Shown here piece by piece: positions 24,913-32,214 of a DNA stretch of 32,256 nt; within the stretch, counting starts at the first letter, position 1, and every line of letters begins with the position of its first letter. The notes beneath the pieces were generated by a model. That model made no database searches. It was not told the DNA's origin and saw only the letters and a list, made by a program, of their open reading frames with translations. Location of the stretch: positions 1 through 32,256 of the forward strand of contig CALUSW010000017.1 of NCBI GenBank assembly GCA_944323535.1, given 5' to 3'. A program made the translations under genes and the position numbers. This stretch comes from Candidatus Gastranaerophilales bacterium (GTDB lineage Bacteria; Cyanobacteriota; Vampirovibrionia; Gastranaerophilales; Gastranaerophilaceae).

Positions 24913-25863
24913 ATGAAAATAGTAATAGTAGGATACGGAGAAATGTTTCAGGCACTTATATCGGGTGTTCTGAAAACAAATCATGAAATTATAGGAGTAT
25001 TCCGGCAGGAAAATATTAAATATCCCGCATTAAAACGGTTTCTTCACGACTTTATATGTCCTTCGCCTGATTTTAATTTCGTAAGAGCGCTAAAATTAAA
25101 AGATATAAATGCACCGGGAGTTAACTCTCCAAAATTTTTAAATGAAATTTCAAGATTAAAAGCAGACTTGATTATAGTAGGATCCTGGAGCGAAAAATTT
25201 TCCATTCAAACAATAAATGCCCCTAAGATTGCTTGTATTAATGCTCATCCCTCGCTTTTACCGGAATTCAGAGGTCCAAACCCATACATACATGTCATTT
25301 TGCAAGATAGAAAAGAAAGCGGTATAACCTTTCATTTAATGGATGTAAATTATGATACAGGCGCTGTTTTACTTCAAAAACACGTTGTTGTAACTAACAC
25401 CGATACCGGCGGAAGCTTAAAACTTAGATGCTGCGACGCTGCAAAAAAAGGAATTATTGAGCTGTTAAATGATTTTCAAAATAAAATTAATAATCCCGTA
25501 AGCCAGAATGAACAAGCCGCAACTTATCAGCCGCAAATTTCTTTATCAGAATCCATTCTTGATTTTACAAAAGAAACAGCTGTTGAAATTGACAGGCGTA
25601 TAAGAGCGTTAACCCCCTGGATGAAATGTTATATTCCGTATAAAAACGAATTCTTTACATTTAAAGATTACAAAATCTTCGGAAAACCTTCGGATAAACC
25701 TGCCGCAACCATTGTTAAAAAAACAAGAAACTCCGTATTTATTGTTTGCAGAGACGGAAGAGTTATCCATTTTAAAGGATTATCAATAAAACGCCCGCTA
25801 TCAAAATTTTATACGGAATTCTACATTGAATATTTTATGAAAATAAATTCTCAAGCAATCTAA
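24913..25863 (+). CDS. Formyltransferase-family protein (Fmt/ArnA-like)
   Basis: The N-terminal domain has the fold of N10-formyltetrahydrofolate-dependent formyltransferases. The catalytic triad can be placed: N110 and H112 in I-N-A-H-P-S-L-L-P-E-F-R-G-P, and D148 in N-Y-D-T-G-A-V-L, matching N106/H108/D144 of E. coli Fmt. The region after residue 210 has the R-I-R-A-L-T-P-W motif of the family's C-terminal domain. ATG 24913 gives 316 residues; a TTG at 24907 would add two. It could be the methionyl-tRNA formyltransferase, but the start M-K-I-V-I-V-G-Y-G-E-M differs from the usual G-T-P-x-F. Thus a second substrate such as a sugar amine is possible. Family is confident, substrate open. Confidence 0.75.
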   Translation: MKIVIVGYGEMFQALISGVLKTNHEIIGVFRQENIKYPALKRFLHDFICPSPDFNFVRALKLKDINAPGVNSPKFLNEISRLKADLIIVGSWSEKFSIQTINAPKIACINAHPSLLPEFRGPNPYIHVILQDRKESGITFHLMDVNYDTGAVLLQKHVVVTNTDTGGSLKLRCCDAAKKGIIELLNDFQNKINNPVSQNEQAATYQPQISLSESILDFTKETAVEIDRRIRALTPWMKCYIPYKNEFFTFKDYKIFGKPSDKPAATIVKKTRNSVFIVCRDGRVIHFKGLSIKRPLSKFYTEFYIEYFMKINSQAI

Positions 25864-25921
25864 ATTTTTAGTATATAATAAAAAATACGGACAGCGCCAA
25901 ATTATAAACAGGAAATACAAA

Positions 25922-26752
25922 ATGTTAGACTTAAATTCAACTTATGAAGTTATCACCTTTTCAATAGGCGATACTAAAGCAGGCTCTAAAATGGGCAAAC
26001 TTCAGGTAAGAAATATTGAAGATTCAACAATATTAAATTGTATCTTATGGGAAGAAACCTTAAACAGGCTTGATGCAAAACTTTTCAGAACAAACAATAT
26101 AATAAAAATTCTGAATGGAACATACAACGAAAAATACAATAACTGTTTAATTTCCGATATATCACTTGTAAAAGAAGCAAAACTCGGCCTTGATGAACAG
26201 CAAAGAGACAAAGTTTTTAACGATATTTTAAATTATATTAATGAAATAAAAGATAAAAAACTTGCAGAATTTGTATCTTCTCTTGTTTTTGAATATGAAA
26301 ACGAATTTAAAACGGCACCTGCGGCAAAATTAATGCATCATAATTATATAGGCGGATTACTGCAGCACACTTATGAATGTCTTGATATTGCAAAAAATGT
26401 TTTAACAAAATGCAATAATAAAATAAATCCGGATAATGTATATGCCGCATGCATTCTTCATGATTTCGGCAAAATTTTTGAATATAACGTTGATATGGAA
26501 ACGGGACTTATTGAATACAATGAAGAATTCAAAAAAGACTGGAGAACACATTCACAATGGGGATTTTCAGTTTGTATGAATAACGGATTTAAAGATGTTG
26601 CCAAAATGATTGCCGCCCACCACGGAAGAAGTGATTGGGGGGCTTTGATTGATTTAAACGATAAAGATACGGAACCTTTTATGTACATTATTCATCATAT
26701 TGATGACTTATCCGCAAAATTTGGTAAAATATCAATATCAGATATAAGTTAA
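25922..26752 (+). CDS. YhaM-like 3'-5' exoribonuclease (OB fold plus HD domain)
   Basis: The 276-residue protein starts with an OB-fold-like nucleic-acid-binding domain (about 1-90), with G-K-L-Q-V-R-N and I-L-N-C-I-L-W-E. The HD hydrolase domain (about 130-270) begins H-H-N-Y-I-G-G-L-L-Q-H-T, continues with the metal-binding L-H180-D181-F-G-K and ends with A-A-H-H-G-R. This is the order found in YhaM of Firmicutes, a 3'-5' exonuclease on RNA and single-stranded DNA. It lacks the extra C-terminal part of some YhaM proteins and is shorter than the about 310-residue B. subtilis enzyme. AGGAAA precedes the ATG and a TATAAT box at 25874-25879 lies upstream. Confidence 0.8.
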   Translation: MLDLNSTYEVITFSIGDTKAGSKMGKLQVRNIEDSTILNCILWEETLNRLDAKLFRTNNIIKILNGTYNEKYNNCLISDISLVKEAKLGLDEQQRDKVFNDILNYINEIKDKKLAEFVSSLVFEYENEFKTAPAAKLMHHNYIGGLLQHTYECLDIAKNVLTKCNNKINPDNVYAACILHDFGKIFEYNVDMETGLIEYNEEFKKDWRTHSQWGFSVCMNNGFKDVAKMIAAHHGRSDWGALIDLNDKDTEPFMYIIHHIDDLSAKFGKISISDIS

Positions 26753-26762
26753 GGATAACAAA

Positions 26763-27470
26763 ATGAAAAAAATATTCACTCTAATATTTTCGGTAATATT
26801 ACTTTTTTTATTCACTTCATCTGCAAATGCAGAACCTATAATTAATAAAAAAATTAATGCAAATATAAAAACAAAAAGAATTCCTGCCGGAACACTAATA
26901 AAATTAAAACTGCTGGAACCTTTAAGCTCGGCATCAAATACACTTGGCGATCAATTTGACTTAATGGTTGTAGATAACGTAGAAGTTGATAATTATATTG
27001 TTATTCCTCATGGCAGTGTAATACGGGGGTCTTTAGAAGAAGTTGAAGCTTCTAAAATGCTTTATAAAGGAGGATTAATAAGATTATATTTTGACCATAT
27101 AGTAAGCGCAACGGGCAAGCAGGTTCCGTTTTATGCAGGAATTTGCAACAATCCCAATATAACTTATGACGGGGCTTTAAGCTCTAAAACCACATACAAA
27201 ACAGCATTATCCAAAACAGCGCAAACAACAAAAAATATCGTTGTTAAACCAACAACCTGGGCATGGGAAAGAGGAGAAGAACTTTTAAACGGTTCTCCCA
27301 AATATGTTTTTGCACCAATTACAGCCATAGTTGCAACACCTGTTGCAGGTATATATTTTGTCGGAGATGCAATTGCAGATATATTTAAAAAAGGTGAAGA
27401 TATAACCGTAAATCAAGGCGAAATTATTCAAGTGCAGCTGTTAAAACCTTTAGATATGCCGGTATACTAA
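26763..27470 (+). CDS. Secreted beta-rich protein of unknown function
   Basis: The first 23 residues are a Sec signal peptide: M-K-K, a long hydrophobic core and S-A-N-A before the likely cut. The mature protein of about 212 residues is beta-rich: R-I-P-A-G-T-L-I-K-L-K-L-L near residue 39, V-I-P-H-G-S-V-I-R-G near 79, and a repeat of the same style at the end (G-E-I-I-Q-V-Q-L-L-K-P-L). This resembles the antiparallel beta domain of VirB10/TrbI proteins, but no conjugation genes are near, so I claim only a similar fold. AAGGAT precedes the ATG. It sits 10 bases after the YhaM-like gene and 0 bases before the CinA-like gene. Confidence 0.65.
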   Translation: MKKIFTLIFSVILLFLFTSSANAEPIINKKINANIKTKRIPAGTLIKLKLLEPLSSASNTLGDQFDLMVVDNVEVDNYIVIPHGSVIRGSLEEVEASKMLYKGGLIRLYFDHIVSATGKQVPFYAGICNNPNITYDGALSSKTTYKTALSKTAQTTKNIVVKPTTWAWERGEELLNGSPKYVFAPITAIVATPVAGIYFVGDAIADIFKKGEDITVNQGEIIQVQLLKPLDMPVY

Positions 27471-28019
27471 ATGTTAATTAAAAAATTCATTATAAATAGT
27501 ATTTTTCTTATAAAAAATTTATACGGACTAATATTTCTTACAAAAGAGAAAAAAATATCAAAAATTTTATTAGAAAAACATATAAAACTTTCGATAGCGG
27601 AGTCATGCACAGGCGGGCTTGTAAGTTCAAGATTAACGGATGTTTCAGGTTCCAGCGCATATATATTTCAAAATTTAGTAACTTATGCAAATGAAGCAAA
27701 AGAAAGTTTGCTTCGTGTAAATCCTGAAACAATAAAAAAATACGGAGCAGTAAGCCCTGAAACAGCTAAAGAAATGGCAGAAGGTCTTTTAAATAATTAT
27801 AATTGCAATCTTGCTGCCGCAATAACAGGTATTGCAGGACCAACAGGAGGAAGCAGAGAAAAACCCGCAGGACTTATTTATATGGCAGCTGCAAACAAAA
27901 ATAAATGTGAAATCTTAATGTTTCAGGCTCCTTCTCTTTTAGACAGACGAATTATGAAATATGAATTTTCAAATAAACTGCTTGATTTTCTTTATGAATT
28001 TATGCTTCGTAATTATTAA
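27471..28019 (+). CDS. pncC: Nicotinamide-nucleotide amidohydrolase (PncC/CinA C-terminal family)
   Basis: PncC deamidates nicotinamide mononucleotide in NAD recycling. The 182-residue protein carries the family motifs: the catalytic Ser45 in S-I-A-E-S-C-T-G-G, then L-V-T-Y-A-N-E-A-K near residue 70, G-A-V-S-P-E-T-A near 90 and I-T-G-I-A-G-P-T-G-G near 120. Compared with usual PncC proteins there are about 15-20 extra residues at the N-terminus, mostly hydrophobic (I-I-N-S-I-F-L-I-K-N-L). The ATG follows the previous stop directly and has no ribosome-binding site, so coupled translation is likely. The end overlaps convergent lepB by 4 bases. Confidence 0.88.
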   Translation: MLIKKFIINSIFLIKNLYGLIFLTKEKKISKILLEKHIKLSIAESCTGGLVSSRLTDVSGSSAYIFQNLVTYANEAKESLLRVNPETIKKYGAVSPETAKEMAEGLLNNYNCNLAAAITGIAGPTGGSREKPAGLIYMAAANKNKCEILMFQAPSLLDRRIMKYEFSNKLLDFLYEFMLRNY

Positions 28020-28627
28020 TATTTTTTCTTTTCAAAATAATAAAAATGAGTAAAAGGCCAGAATAAAAGTTTTGCTCTTCCAATAAATCTGTCTTTTTTC
28101 AGCACTCCCCAGTATCTTGAATCTGCTGAATGTCCCCTGTTATCTCCCATCATAAAATATTCATCCTCACCAAGTGTCATAGGTCCGCAAAACATATCTT
28201 TTGTACAGACAGGGTAATCATATTTATCCATAAGATAAGGCTCGTTAAGAACTTTATCGTTTATTAAAACATCTGTTGAACCGTCATCATGTCTTACAAT
28301 TTCAAACTTATCACCGGGCAAAGCAATAACTCTTTTTATATATGCAATATCTTTGCAAAAAAAGCCTGTTAATCTTGCAAAAACAGAAAAAGGGTCGTTT
28401 TTTAAGTTTTCCTGAGGCGGATAAAAGACCATAACATCACCTCTTGAAGGAGTTTTAAAAAATCTTGACACTCTTTCAACAAAAACCCTGTCGCCTTCTA
28501 CAAGTGTAGGTTTCATTGAGGCAGAAGGTATCCATCTTATTTCTCCTAAGAAAAATCTTATAATTATTATTGCCACGACTACAAAAACAATCGTATCAAT
28601 AATTTCTTTTAATACCGCTTTATTCAT
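28016..28627 (-). CDS. lepB: Signal peptidase I
   Basis: LepB cleaves signal peptides of exported proteins at the outer face of the membrane. The 203-residue protein has one N-terminal membrane helix (about 10-27), the catalytic serine in P-S-A-S37-M-K-P-T-L and the general base K98 in Y-I-K-R-V-I-A-L-P-G-D. The G-D-N-R-G-H-S-A-D-S-R box is near residue 162. The short, single-anchor form is like that of Gram-positives and cyanobacteria. The start overlaps the polyprenyl synthase stop as TAATG, so the two genes are co-translated. Confidence 0.95.
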   Translation of the reverse strand: MNKAVLKEIIDTIVFVVVAIIIIRFFLGEIRWIPSASMKPTLVEGDRVFVERVSRFFKTPSRGDVMVFYPPQENLKNDPFSVFARLTGFFCKDIAYIKRVIALPGDKFEIVRHDDGSTDVLINDKVLNEPYLMDKYDYPVCTKDMFCGPMTLGEDEYFMMGDNRGHSADSRYWGVLKKDRFIGRAKLLFWPFTHFYYFEKKKY

Positions 28628-29532
28628 TACATGCCTGCCTTATATAAGTTTTCCGTTATTTTTATTATTTCGCGTTTATATTCATTATCTTTTATAAAAT
28701 CTAATGAAGCAATAGCCCTGTCCGCATATTCTTTTATTAAATCAACCGTCTGTTGTATATATTTTTTATCTGACATAAGTATATTTATTATTTGAGTTTT
28801 CGTACAATTTTCAATATCAATACAATCACGGCTCATATATATAACAGGAGCCGTATATATTCCGTTATAAACATCGCTGAATACGGGTTTTGTATTATCG
28901 GTATTTAAAATATTAAGTAAATCATCTTTTATTTGAAATGCAATACCGAAATTTTTGGCAAAGCTGCATATTTTATCTTTTTCTTCAATACCTGAAACAA
29001 TACATAAAGAAACAAGCGGCGCTTTAAAAAGTTCTGCTGTTTTATCCTCTGATTTTTTAATATATTCATCCATATCAGGCAGCCTGCCTATTGTAAAATT
29101 TTGATTAATTTCTCCTCTGCACATAGAATAAAGAGATTTTGAAAATATATCAATTACTTCAGCTTTTTTGCATTTAGCAAGCTCTTGCAATGCAGCAGAC
29201 AAAAGTAAGTCTCCTGCAAGTACGCTTAAACTGTTTCCCAATTTATAATTTAGAGAAACTCTGCCTCTTCTGGTATCTGCATTATCCAATATATCATCAT
29301 GAATAAGTGTTGAATTATGAATTAATTCAACAGCACAGGCAAGATTATAAACCTCTTCATTAACTTCGGTTTCCATTGCTTTTGCGGCAAGAAAAATCAT
29401 AGAAGGTCTTATTCTTTTGGATTTTGCGCTCAAATAATCCAGTACTTCTCCTGATATCTGATTTTTACTATCAGTTAAAATATTTATTATATGAACATTT
29501 AACGTCTCAAGTTCTTTTTGAATTATCTGCAA
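28627..29532 (-). CDS. Polyprenyl diphosphate synthase
   Basis: These enzymes extend allylic diphosphates with isopentenyl diphosphate. The 301-residue protein has the first Asp-rich motif D79-D80-I-L-D83 with the usual downstream R-R-G-R, an S-K-R-I-R-P motif at 38-43 and a second Asp-rich motif D-D-L-L-N near residue 204, where the last Asp is replaced by Asn. The start is TTG 29532, set by the ribosome-binding site AGAGGA 7 bases before it; no nearby ATG is in frame. Chain length cannot be read from sequence by eye; quinone side chain or geranylgeranyl/farnesyl products are possible. It forms an operon with lepB. Confidence 0.88.
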   Translation of the reverse strand: MQIIQKELETLNVHIINILTDSKNQISGEVLDYLSAKSKRIRPSMIFLAAKAMETEVNEEVYNLACAVELIHNSTLIHDDILDNADTRRGRVSLNYKLGNSLSVLAGDLLLSAALQELAKCKKAEVIDIFSKSLYSMCRGEINQNFTIGRLPDMDEYIKKSEDKTAELFKAPLVSLCIVSGIEEKDKICSFAKNFGIAFQIKDDLLNILNTDNTKPVFSDVYNGIYTAPVIYMSRDCIDIENCTKTQIINILMSDKKYIQQTVDLIKEYADRAIASLDFIKDNEYKREIIKITENLYKAGM

Positions 29533-29634
29533 AATAGTTCCTCTTATTTTTCTATTTATTTATTTTATTATAAATATGTTTTTAAGTAACAAATTATTTT
29601 TTGTTTATTTGTTATACCAATAAAGGTAAATAAT

Positions 29635-30003
29635 ATGAACATTTTAAATAACATACAGGATATTAAAACACCAACATCTATTCAGGAAGATAAAAAAAAT
29701 AGTGAAAAACCTAAAACATCTGCAAAGTTTGAATATAAACCCGATATTCTTGATATTTTCAGCGAAAAAGTAGTAAATAAAAAAGATATAAATGATATGG
29801 TGACAGTCCCGAGAACAATATTTAAAGGATATTTATGTTTTACTGCCGGAACTGCTTTAAATTCAATAGCCGCATTAATAAAACAAAATAAATTTTCAAA
29901 AGGATTAAATATTGCAGGTTTATTAATGTCAATTTACGGTACTTTTAATTTTGTAAAACCTTTTTTAATCAGAGAGAAAGATTTGACTAAATCGGAAAAA
30001 TAA
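29635..30003 (+). CDS. Small membrane protein of unknown function
   Basis: The 122-residue protein has a polar, Lys-rich N-terminus (1-60) and two membrane segments: about 68-85 (F-T-A-G-T-A-L-N-S-I-A-A-L) and about 92-110 (L-N-I-A-G-L-L-M-S-I-Y-G-T). It ends with a charged tail. AAAGG lies before the ATG. I recognise no family; the design recalls the split membrane protein at 1713-2752, but I see no convincing sequence match. It is followed 31 bases later by another small membrane protein. Confidence 0.6.
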   Translation: MNILNNIQDIKTPTSIQEDKKNSEKPKTSAKFEYKPDILDIFSEKVVNKKDINDMVTVPRTIFKGYLCFTAGTALNSIAALIKQNKFSKGLNIAGLLMSIYGTFNFVKPFLIREKDLTKSEK

Positions 30004-30034
30004 ATTATCTTTAAAATAAAAAGAGGTTAGTTTT

Positions 30035-30232
30035 ATGTTCAAATTATTTGTTTGGTTACTTGTTTTTGCAGGAATTTATTTTGCATATCAGGCAGGCTGG
30101 TTTAACAGCATAATAAGCTATTTTGAAGAATCGGCACGTCAGGCGCGTCAGGAACGTGTAATTGAAGAAGAAGACGGCAGTATAACAACAATAAAATACA
30201 GAAATGTTATTGATTTACTTACAGGTAAATAA
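30035..30232 (+). CDS. Small single-pass membrane protein (65 aa)
   Basis: One N-terminal membrane helix (about 3-20, L-F-V-W-L-L-V-F-A-G-I-Y-F) is followed by an amphipathic region and a charged, Glu/Arg-rich tail (A-R-Q-A-R-Q-E-R-V-I-E-E-E-D). AAAGAGG lies at a normal distance from the ATG, which supports real translation. It probably shares a transcript with the gene before it. No family is recognised. Confidence 0.6.
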   Translation: MFKLFVWLLVFAGIYFAYQAGWFNSIISYFEESARQARQERVIEEEDGSITTIKYRNVIDLLTGK

Positions 30233-30243
30233 CTACAAAATAC

Positions 30244-30271
30244 TTGAAATTAAAAATTGTGCATGTATAAT
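30244..30271 (+). promoter_or_regulatory. Promoter of the tRNA-Gly gene
   Basis: TTGAAA (30244-30249) and TATAAT (30266-30271) are 16 bases apart. The RNA would start near 30279, ten bases before the mature tRNA. Confidence 0.6.
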
Positions 30272-30288
30272 AAAAACACATAAAGGAT

Positions 30289-30363
30289 GCGAGAGTAATT
30301 CAGTGGTAGAATGCTTCCTTGCCAAGGAAGATGTCGCGAGTTCGAGCCTCGTCTCTCGCTCCA
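30289..30363 (+). tRNA. tRNA-Gly (anticodon GCC)
   Basis: The acceptor stem pairs GCGAGAG (30289-30295) with CTCTCGC (30353-30359). The anticodon stem-loop is CTTCC-TTGCCAA-GGAAG with GCC in the middle. The T-arm is GCGAG-TTCGAGC-CTCGT with the last pair G-T. The discriminator base is T (30360) and CCA is encoded (30361-30363). A strong terminator follows. Confidence 0.96.
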
Positions 30364-30379
30364 TTTAAAAAATAATAGC

Positions 30380-30404
30380 AGCAAGCATTTTAGCTTGCTT
30401 TTTT
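30380..30404 (+). terminator. Intrinsic terminator after tRNA-Gly
   Basis: AGCAAGC (30380-30386) and GCTTGCT (30393-30399) form a 7-bp stem with a 6-base loop, followed by a run of T. Confidence 0.8.
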
Positions 30405-30460
30405 AATGCAGATTTTACTCGTAATTATTTATGTGTGTATTGTATGTGTTAACACAATGA

Positions 30461-30634
30461 ACAATTACAAAATACACCGGTTTAACAGAAGTAGCAGTAA
30501 AAGAGCTTGATAATACAGGCTTAATAGAAAGAAAGAAAGAAAGAAAAATAAACGAATATATTATTATTACTATTATTGCTAAATTTAAAAATAAATATTG
30601 GAGATATAATTTTTCCGTGAATATATTAGTCTAA
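30461..30634 (+). pseudogene. Degraded winged-helix DNA-binding gene fragment
   Basis: A frame of 57 residues after the TGA at 30458-30460 reads T-K-Y-T-G-L-T-E-V-A-V-K-E-L-D-N-T-G-L-I-E-R-K, the pattern of the recognition helix and wing of winged-helix regulators or replication initiators. It has no start codon, its helix spacing looks three or four residues short, and it ends in low-complexity sequence. A tetranucleotide repeat (GAAA, about five copies, 30526-30545) lies inside it. I take it as the remnant of a mobile-element or phage gene. The rest of 30405-30666 shows only the promoter of the next gene. Confidence 0.35.
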
Positions 30635-30651
30635 TCTGTCATTTTTATTTA

Positions 30652-30660
30652 TGTTATAAT
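30652..30660 (+). promoter_or_regulatory. Extended -10 promoter of the 30667 gene
   Basis: TGTTATAAT (30652-30660) has the TGn extension and a perfect -10 box; no -35 is clear. Predicted transcription starts at about 30667, exactly at the ATG, so the mRNA would be leaderless. No ribosome-binding site is present. Confidence 0.45.
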
Positions 30661-30666
30661 CCTCTT

Positions 30667-31464
30667 ATGTTTAATGACATTTTTAATATGTTGGTGAATA
30701 ATAAGGAAGTAATTGGTTTATATCTTCAAATATTAAGTACCTTTATAATTGGAATACTTGCATGGACTGTTGCACGAGACCAATATTGTTTATCTGAAAA
30801 GAAAGCAAGGCAAGATTTATATAAAGATAGATATGACAATGTATATATTGTTATCGAAGATTTATTTTCAAATTGTATAGAGTTAACAAAAGAATATGAC
30901 ATCATAAAAACGATTGAAAGAAATAAGACAAAAGCTTTAAAAGCAATAAAAGAAAAATTTTTATGCATTAGAGAATGTTTTTATAAAAGTATGAATACTA
31001 ATCGTTTTTTGATTAAGAAAAAAGATTACGATGAATTATTATCTTTTTGTCAAAAATTTTTAGGTTATGTTTATGAACATATATATGGATTAAGAGAAAA
31101 AGAAATATGTCAAAACTATTATGTAGCTAATTGCTATAATGAACATTATAAAGTGATTGATAAAATTTTATCTCCATATTTTTACTATGGAAATGAAAGT
31201 AAGTTAAAATTTTTAATATACAAAATCTACAAGTACTTTAAGGAGCATTTTCATTTATTTTTAGCTGATTACTTCCCTACCTTTTGTAAGATTTTTTCAA
31301 GTATAGTCTTAATGTTTATGCTTATATTTGGTTGTTTATTTACCTTAATAGAACTAGCAAAAGAATATTTTAAAGCACCTATAAAGCTTAAAAACTTTAG
31401 ATTAGAATTTAAGCTAAAAATGAAATCTGCTTATCTAAAACGAAATAGGCCATGGCCTTTATAA
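30667..31464 (+). CDS. Two-helix membrane protein of unknown function
   Basis: The 265-residue protein has a membrane helix at about 15-36 (Y-L-Q-I-L-S-T-F-I-I-G-I-L-A-W). A long charged, helical, Lys/Tyr/Cys-rich middle follows (45-200). A second hydrophobic helix lies at about 210-230 (I-V-L-M-F-M-L-I-F-G-C-L-F), and the C-terminus is basic and short. I recognise no family. The codon use is even more AT-rich than the genes before the tRNA, in line with acquired DNA. It lies between the winged-helix remnant and a toxin-antitoxin pair, which suggests a cargo or defence gene, but nothing in the sequence proves it. There are several Asn/Tyr-rich stretches. Confidence 0.55.
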   Translation: MFNDIFNMLVNNKEVIGLYLQILSTFIIGILAWTVARDQYCLSEKKARQDLYKDRYDNVYIVIEDLFSNCIELTKEYDIIKTIERNKTKALKAIKEKFLCIRECFYKSMNTNRFLIKKKDYDELLSFCQKFLGYVYEHIYGLREKEICQNYYVANCYNEHYKVIDKILSPYFYYGNESKLKFLIYKIYKYFKEHFHLFLADYFPTFCKIFSSIVLMFMLIFGCLFTLIELAKEYFKAPIKLKNFRLEFKLKMKSAYLKRNRPWPL

Positions 31465-31535
31465 ATATATTTTTATACAAAATTAAATTAAATATAATTA
31501 TTATATCTAATTCGTAGATAAGACATGAGTACAAC

Positions 31536-31564
31536 TTGAATAAGTAACGTAATCATGTTATAAT
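31536..31564 (+). promoter_or_regulatory. Strong sigma70 promoter of the toxin-antitoxin pair
   Basis: TTGAAT (31536-31541) and TATAAT (31559-31564) are 17 bases apart, with TGT before the -10 box. The predicted start near 31571 would leave a leader of only about three bases, with GGAG (31565-31568) upstream of it. Either the mRNA is nearly leaderless or GGAG serves a transcript from further upstream. Confidence 0.55.
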
Positions 31565-31573
31565 GGAGTTAAA

Positions 31574-31840
31574 ATGAATAATGAACAAAAATTATATATT
31601 GCAGAGTTAACTCCTGAAGCAGAAGAACAACTTTTAGAGTTAGAGCCAAAGTATAGGATGCGAATAGCAGAAGCTATAAAAACATTTGAATACATAGGTG
31701 TGCAGTATAAAAATATAAATAATCTTGGTAAGGGATTATTTGAAATAAAACCAAGTGAAGTGCGTGCATATTTTATGTATGACCCTAATAGAAAAAGAAT
31801 AATTATAGTTGGGTTTATTACATTAAAAAAGACACAATAA
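31574..31840 (+). CDS. RelE/HigB-like toxin of a type II toxin-antitoxin system
   Basis: The 88-residue protein fits the RelE/ParE/HigB fold: an N-terminal E-L-T-P-E-A-E-E-Q-L helix, a second helix, L-G-K-G-L-F-E-I-K, V-R-A-Y-F-M-Y and the terminal strand I-I-I-V-G-F-I-T-L-K-K-T-Q. Such proteins cleave mRNA on the ribosome or inhibit gyrase. The usual tail after K-K-T-Q is missing. Just before the stop, TTA AAA AAG makes a slippery heptamer (31825-31831), and a -1 shift would add 21 residues ending at 31896. Toxin-before-antitoxin order is as in higBA. The active residues cannot be assigned by eye. Confidence 0.65.
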   Translation: MNNEQKLYIAELTPEAEEQLLELEPKYRMRIAEAIKTFEYIGVQYKNINNLGKGLFEIKPSEVRAYFMYDPNRKRIIIVGFITLKKTQ

Positions 31841-31880
31841 GAAACATAGAAAAATATATTAATAATGTGGAGTTAGAACC

Positions 31881-32144
31881 ATGCAAAAAAAACTAAGAAC
31901 AATAGATGAAATATTATACGACAATACATTTTTTACAGAAGAACAAGCAAAACAAGTTGAAGATAATGCTCAAAAAGAAGCTGTAAAAATTTTGCATGGC
32001 GGAAAACGTGATGGCGCAGGCAGAAAAGCTAAAGGTAATAGTCCTTTAAACATAACAATAAAAGTATCAGCAGATGAACAGGACTTTTTAAAGTATGCGC
32101 GTGCGAACGGTTTAAACTTAAAACAATTAATGCAAGGCTGCTAA
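31881..32144 (+). CDS. Putative antitoxin / small DNA-binding protein
   Basis: The 87-residue protein follows the toxin after 40 bases, with GGAG before the ATG. The centre carries H-G-G-K-R-D-G-A-G-R-K, a basic motif common in small proteins of mobile elements. After it comes N-I-T-I-K-V-S-A-D-E-Q-D-F-L, which resembles the ribbon strand and first helix of ribbon-helix-helix (CopG-like) regulators. As antitoxins often repress their own operon, this fits a type II pair. No direct motif proves that it binds the toxin; an unrelated small mobile-element protein remains possible. Confidence 0.5.
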   Translation: MQKKLRTIDEILYDNTFFTEEQAKQVEDNAQKEAVKILHGGKRDGAGRKAKGNSPLNITIKVSADEQDFLKYARANGLNLKQLMQGC

Positions 32145-32179
32145 AAATTAATAGATTTTGTTATAACAATAAAATTCAC

Positions 32180-32214
32180 AAAACGGCTAAAAAATCAGCC
32201 GTTTTTTATTTTAT
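32180..32214. terminator. Bidirectional intrinsic terminator
   Basis: AAAACGGCT (32180-32188) and AGCCGTTTT (32197-32205) form a 9-bp stem with an 8-base loop, followed by T-rich sequence. In the other direction the stem is followed by AATTTTATT. It lies between the antitoxin gene and the convergent partial gene. Confidence 0.75.

Noticed and set aside
30526-30545. GAAA tetranucleotide repeat as a phase-variation tract
   Set aside because: Only about five copies, inside a frame that lacks a start codon; no intact gene would be switched.
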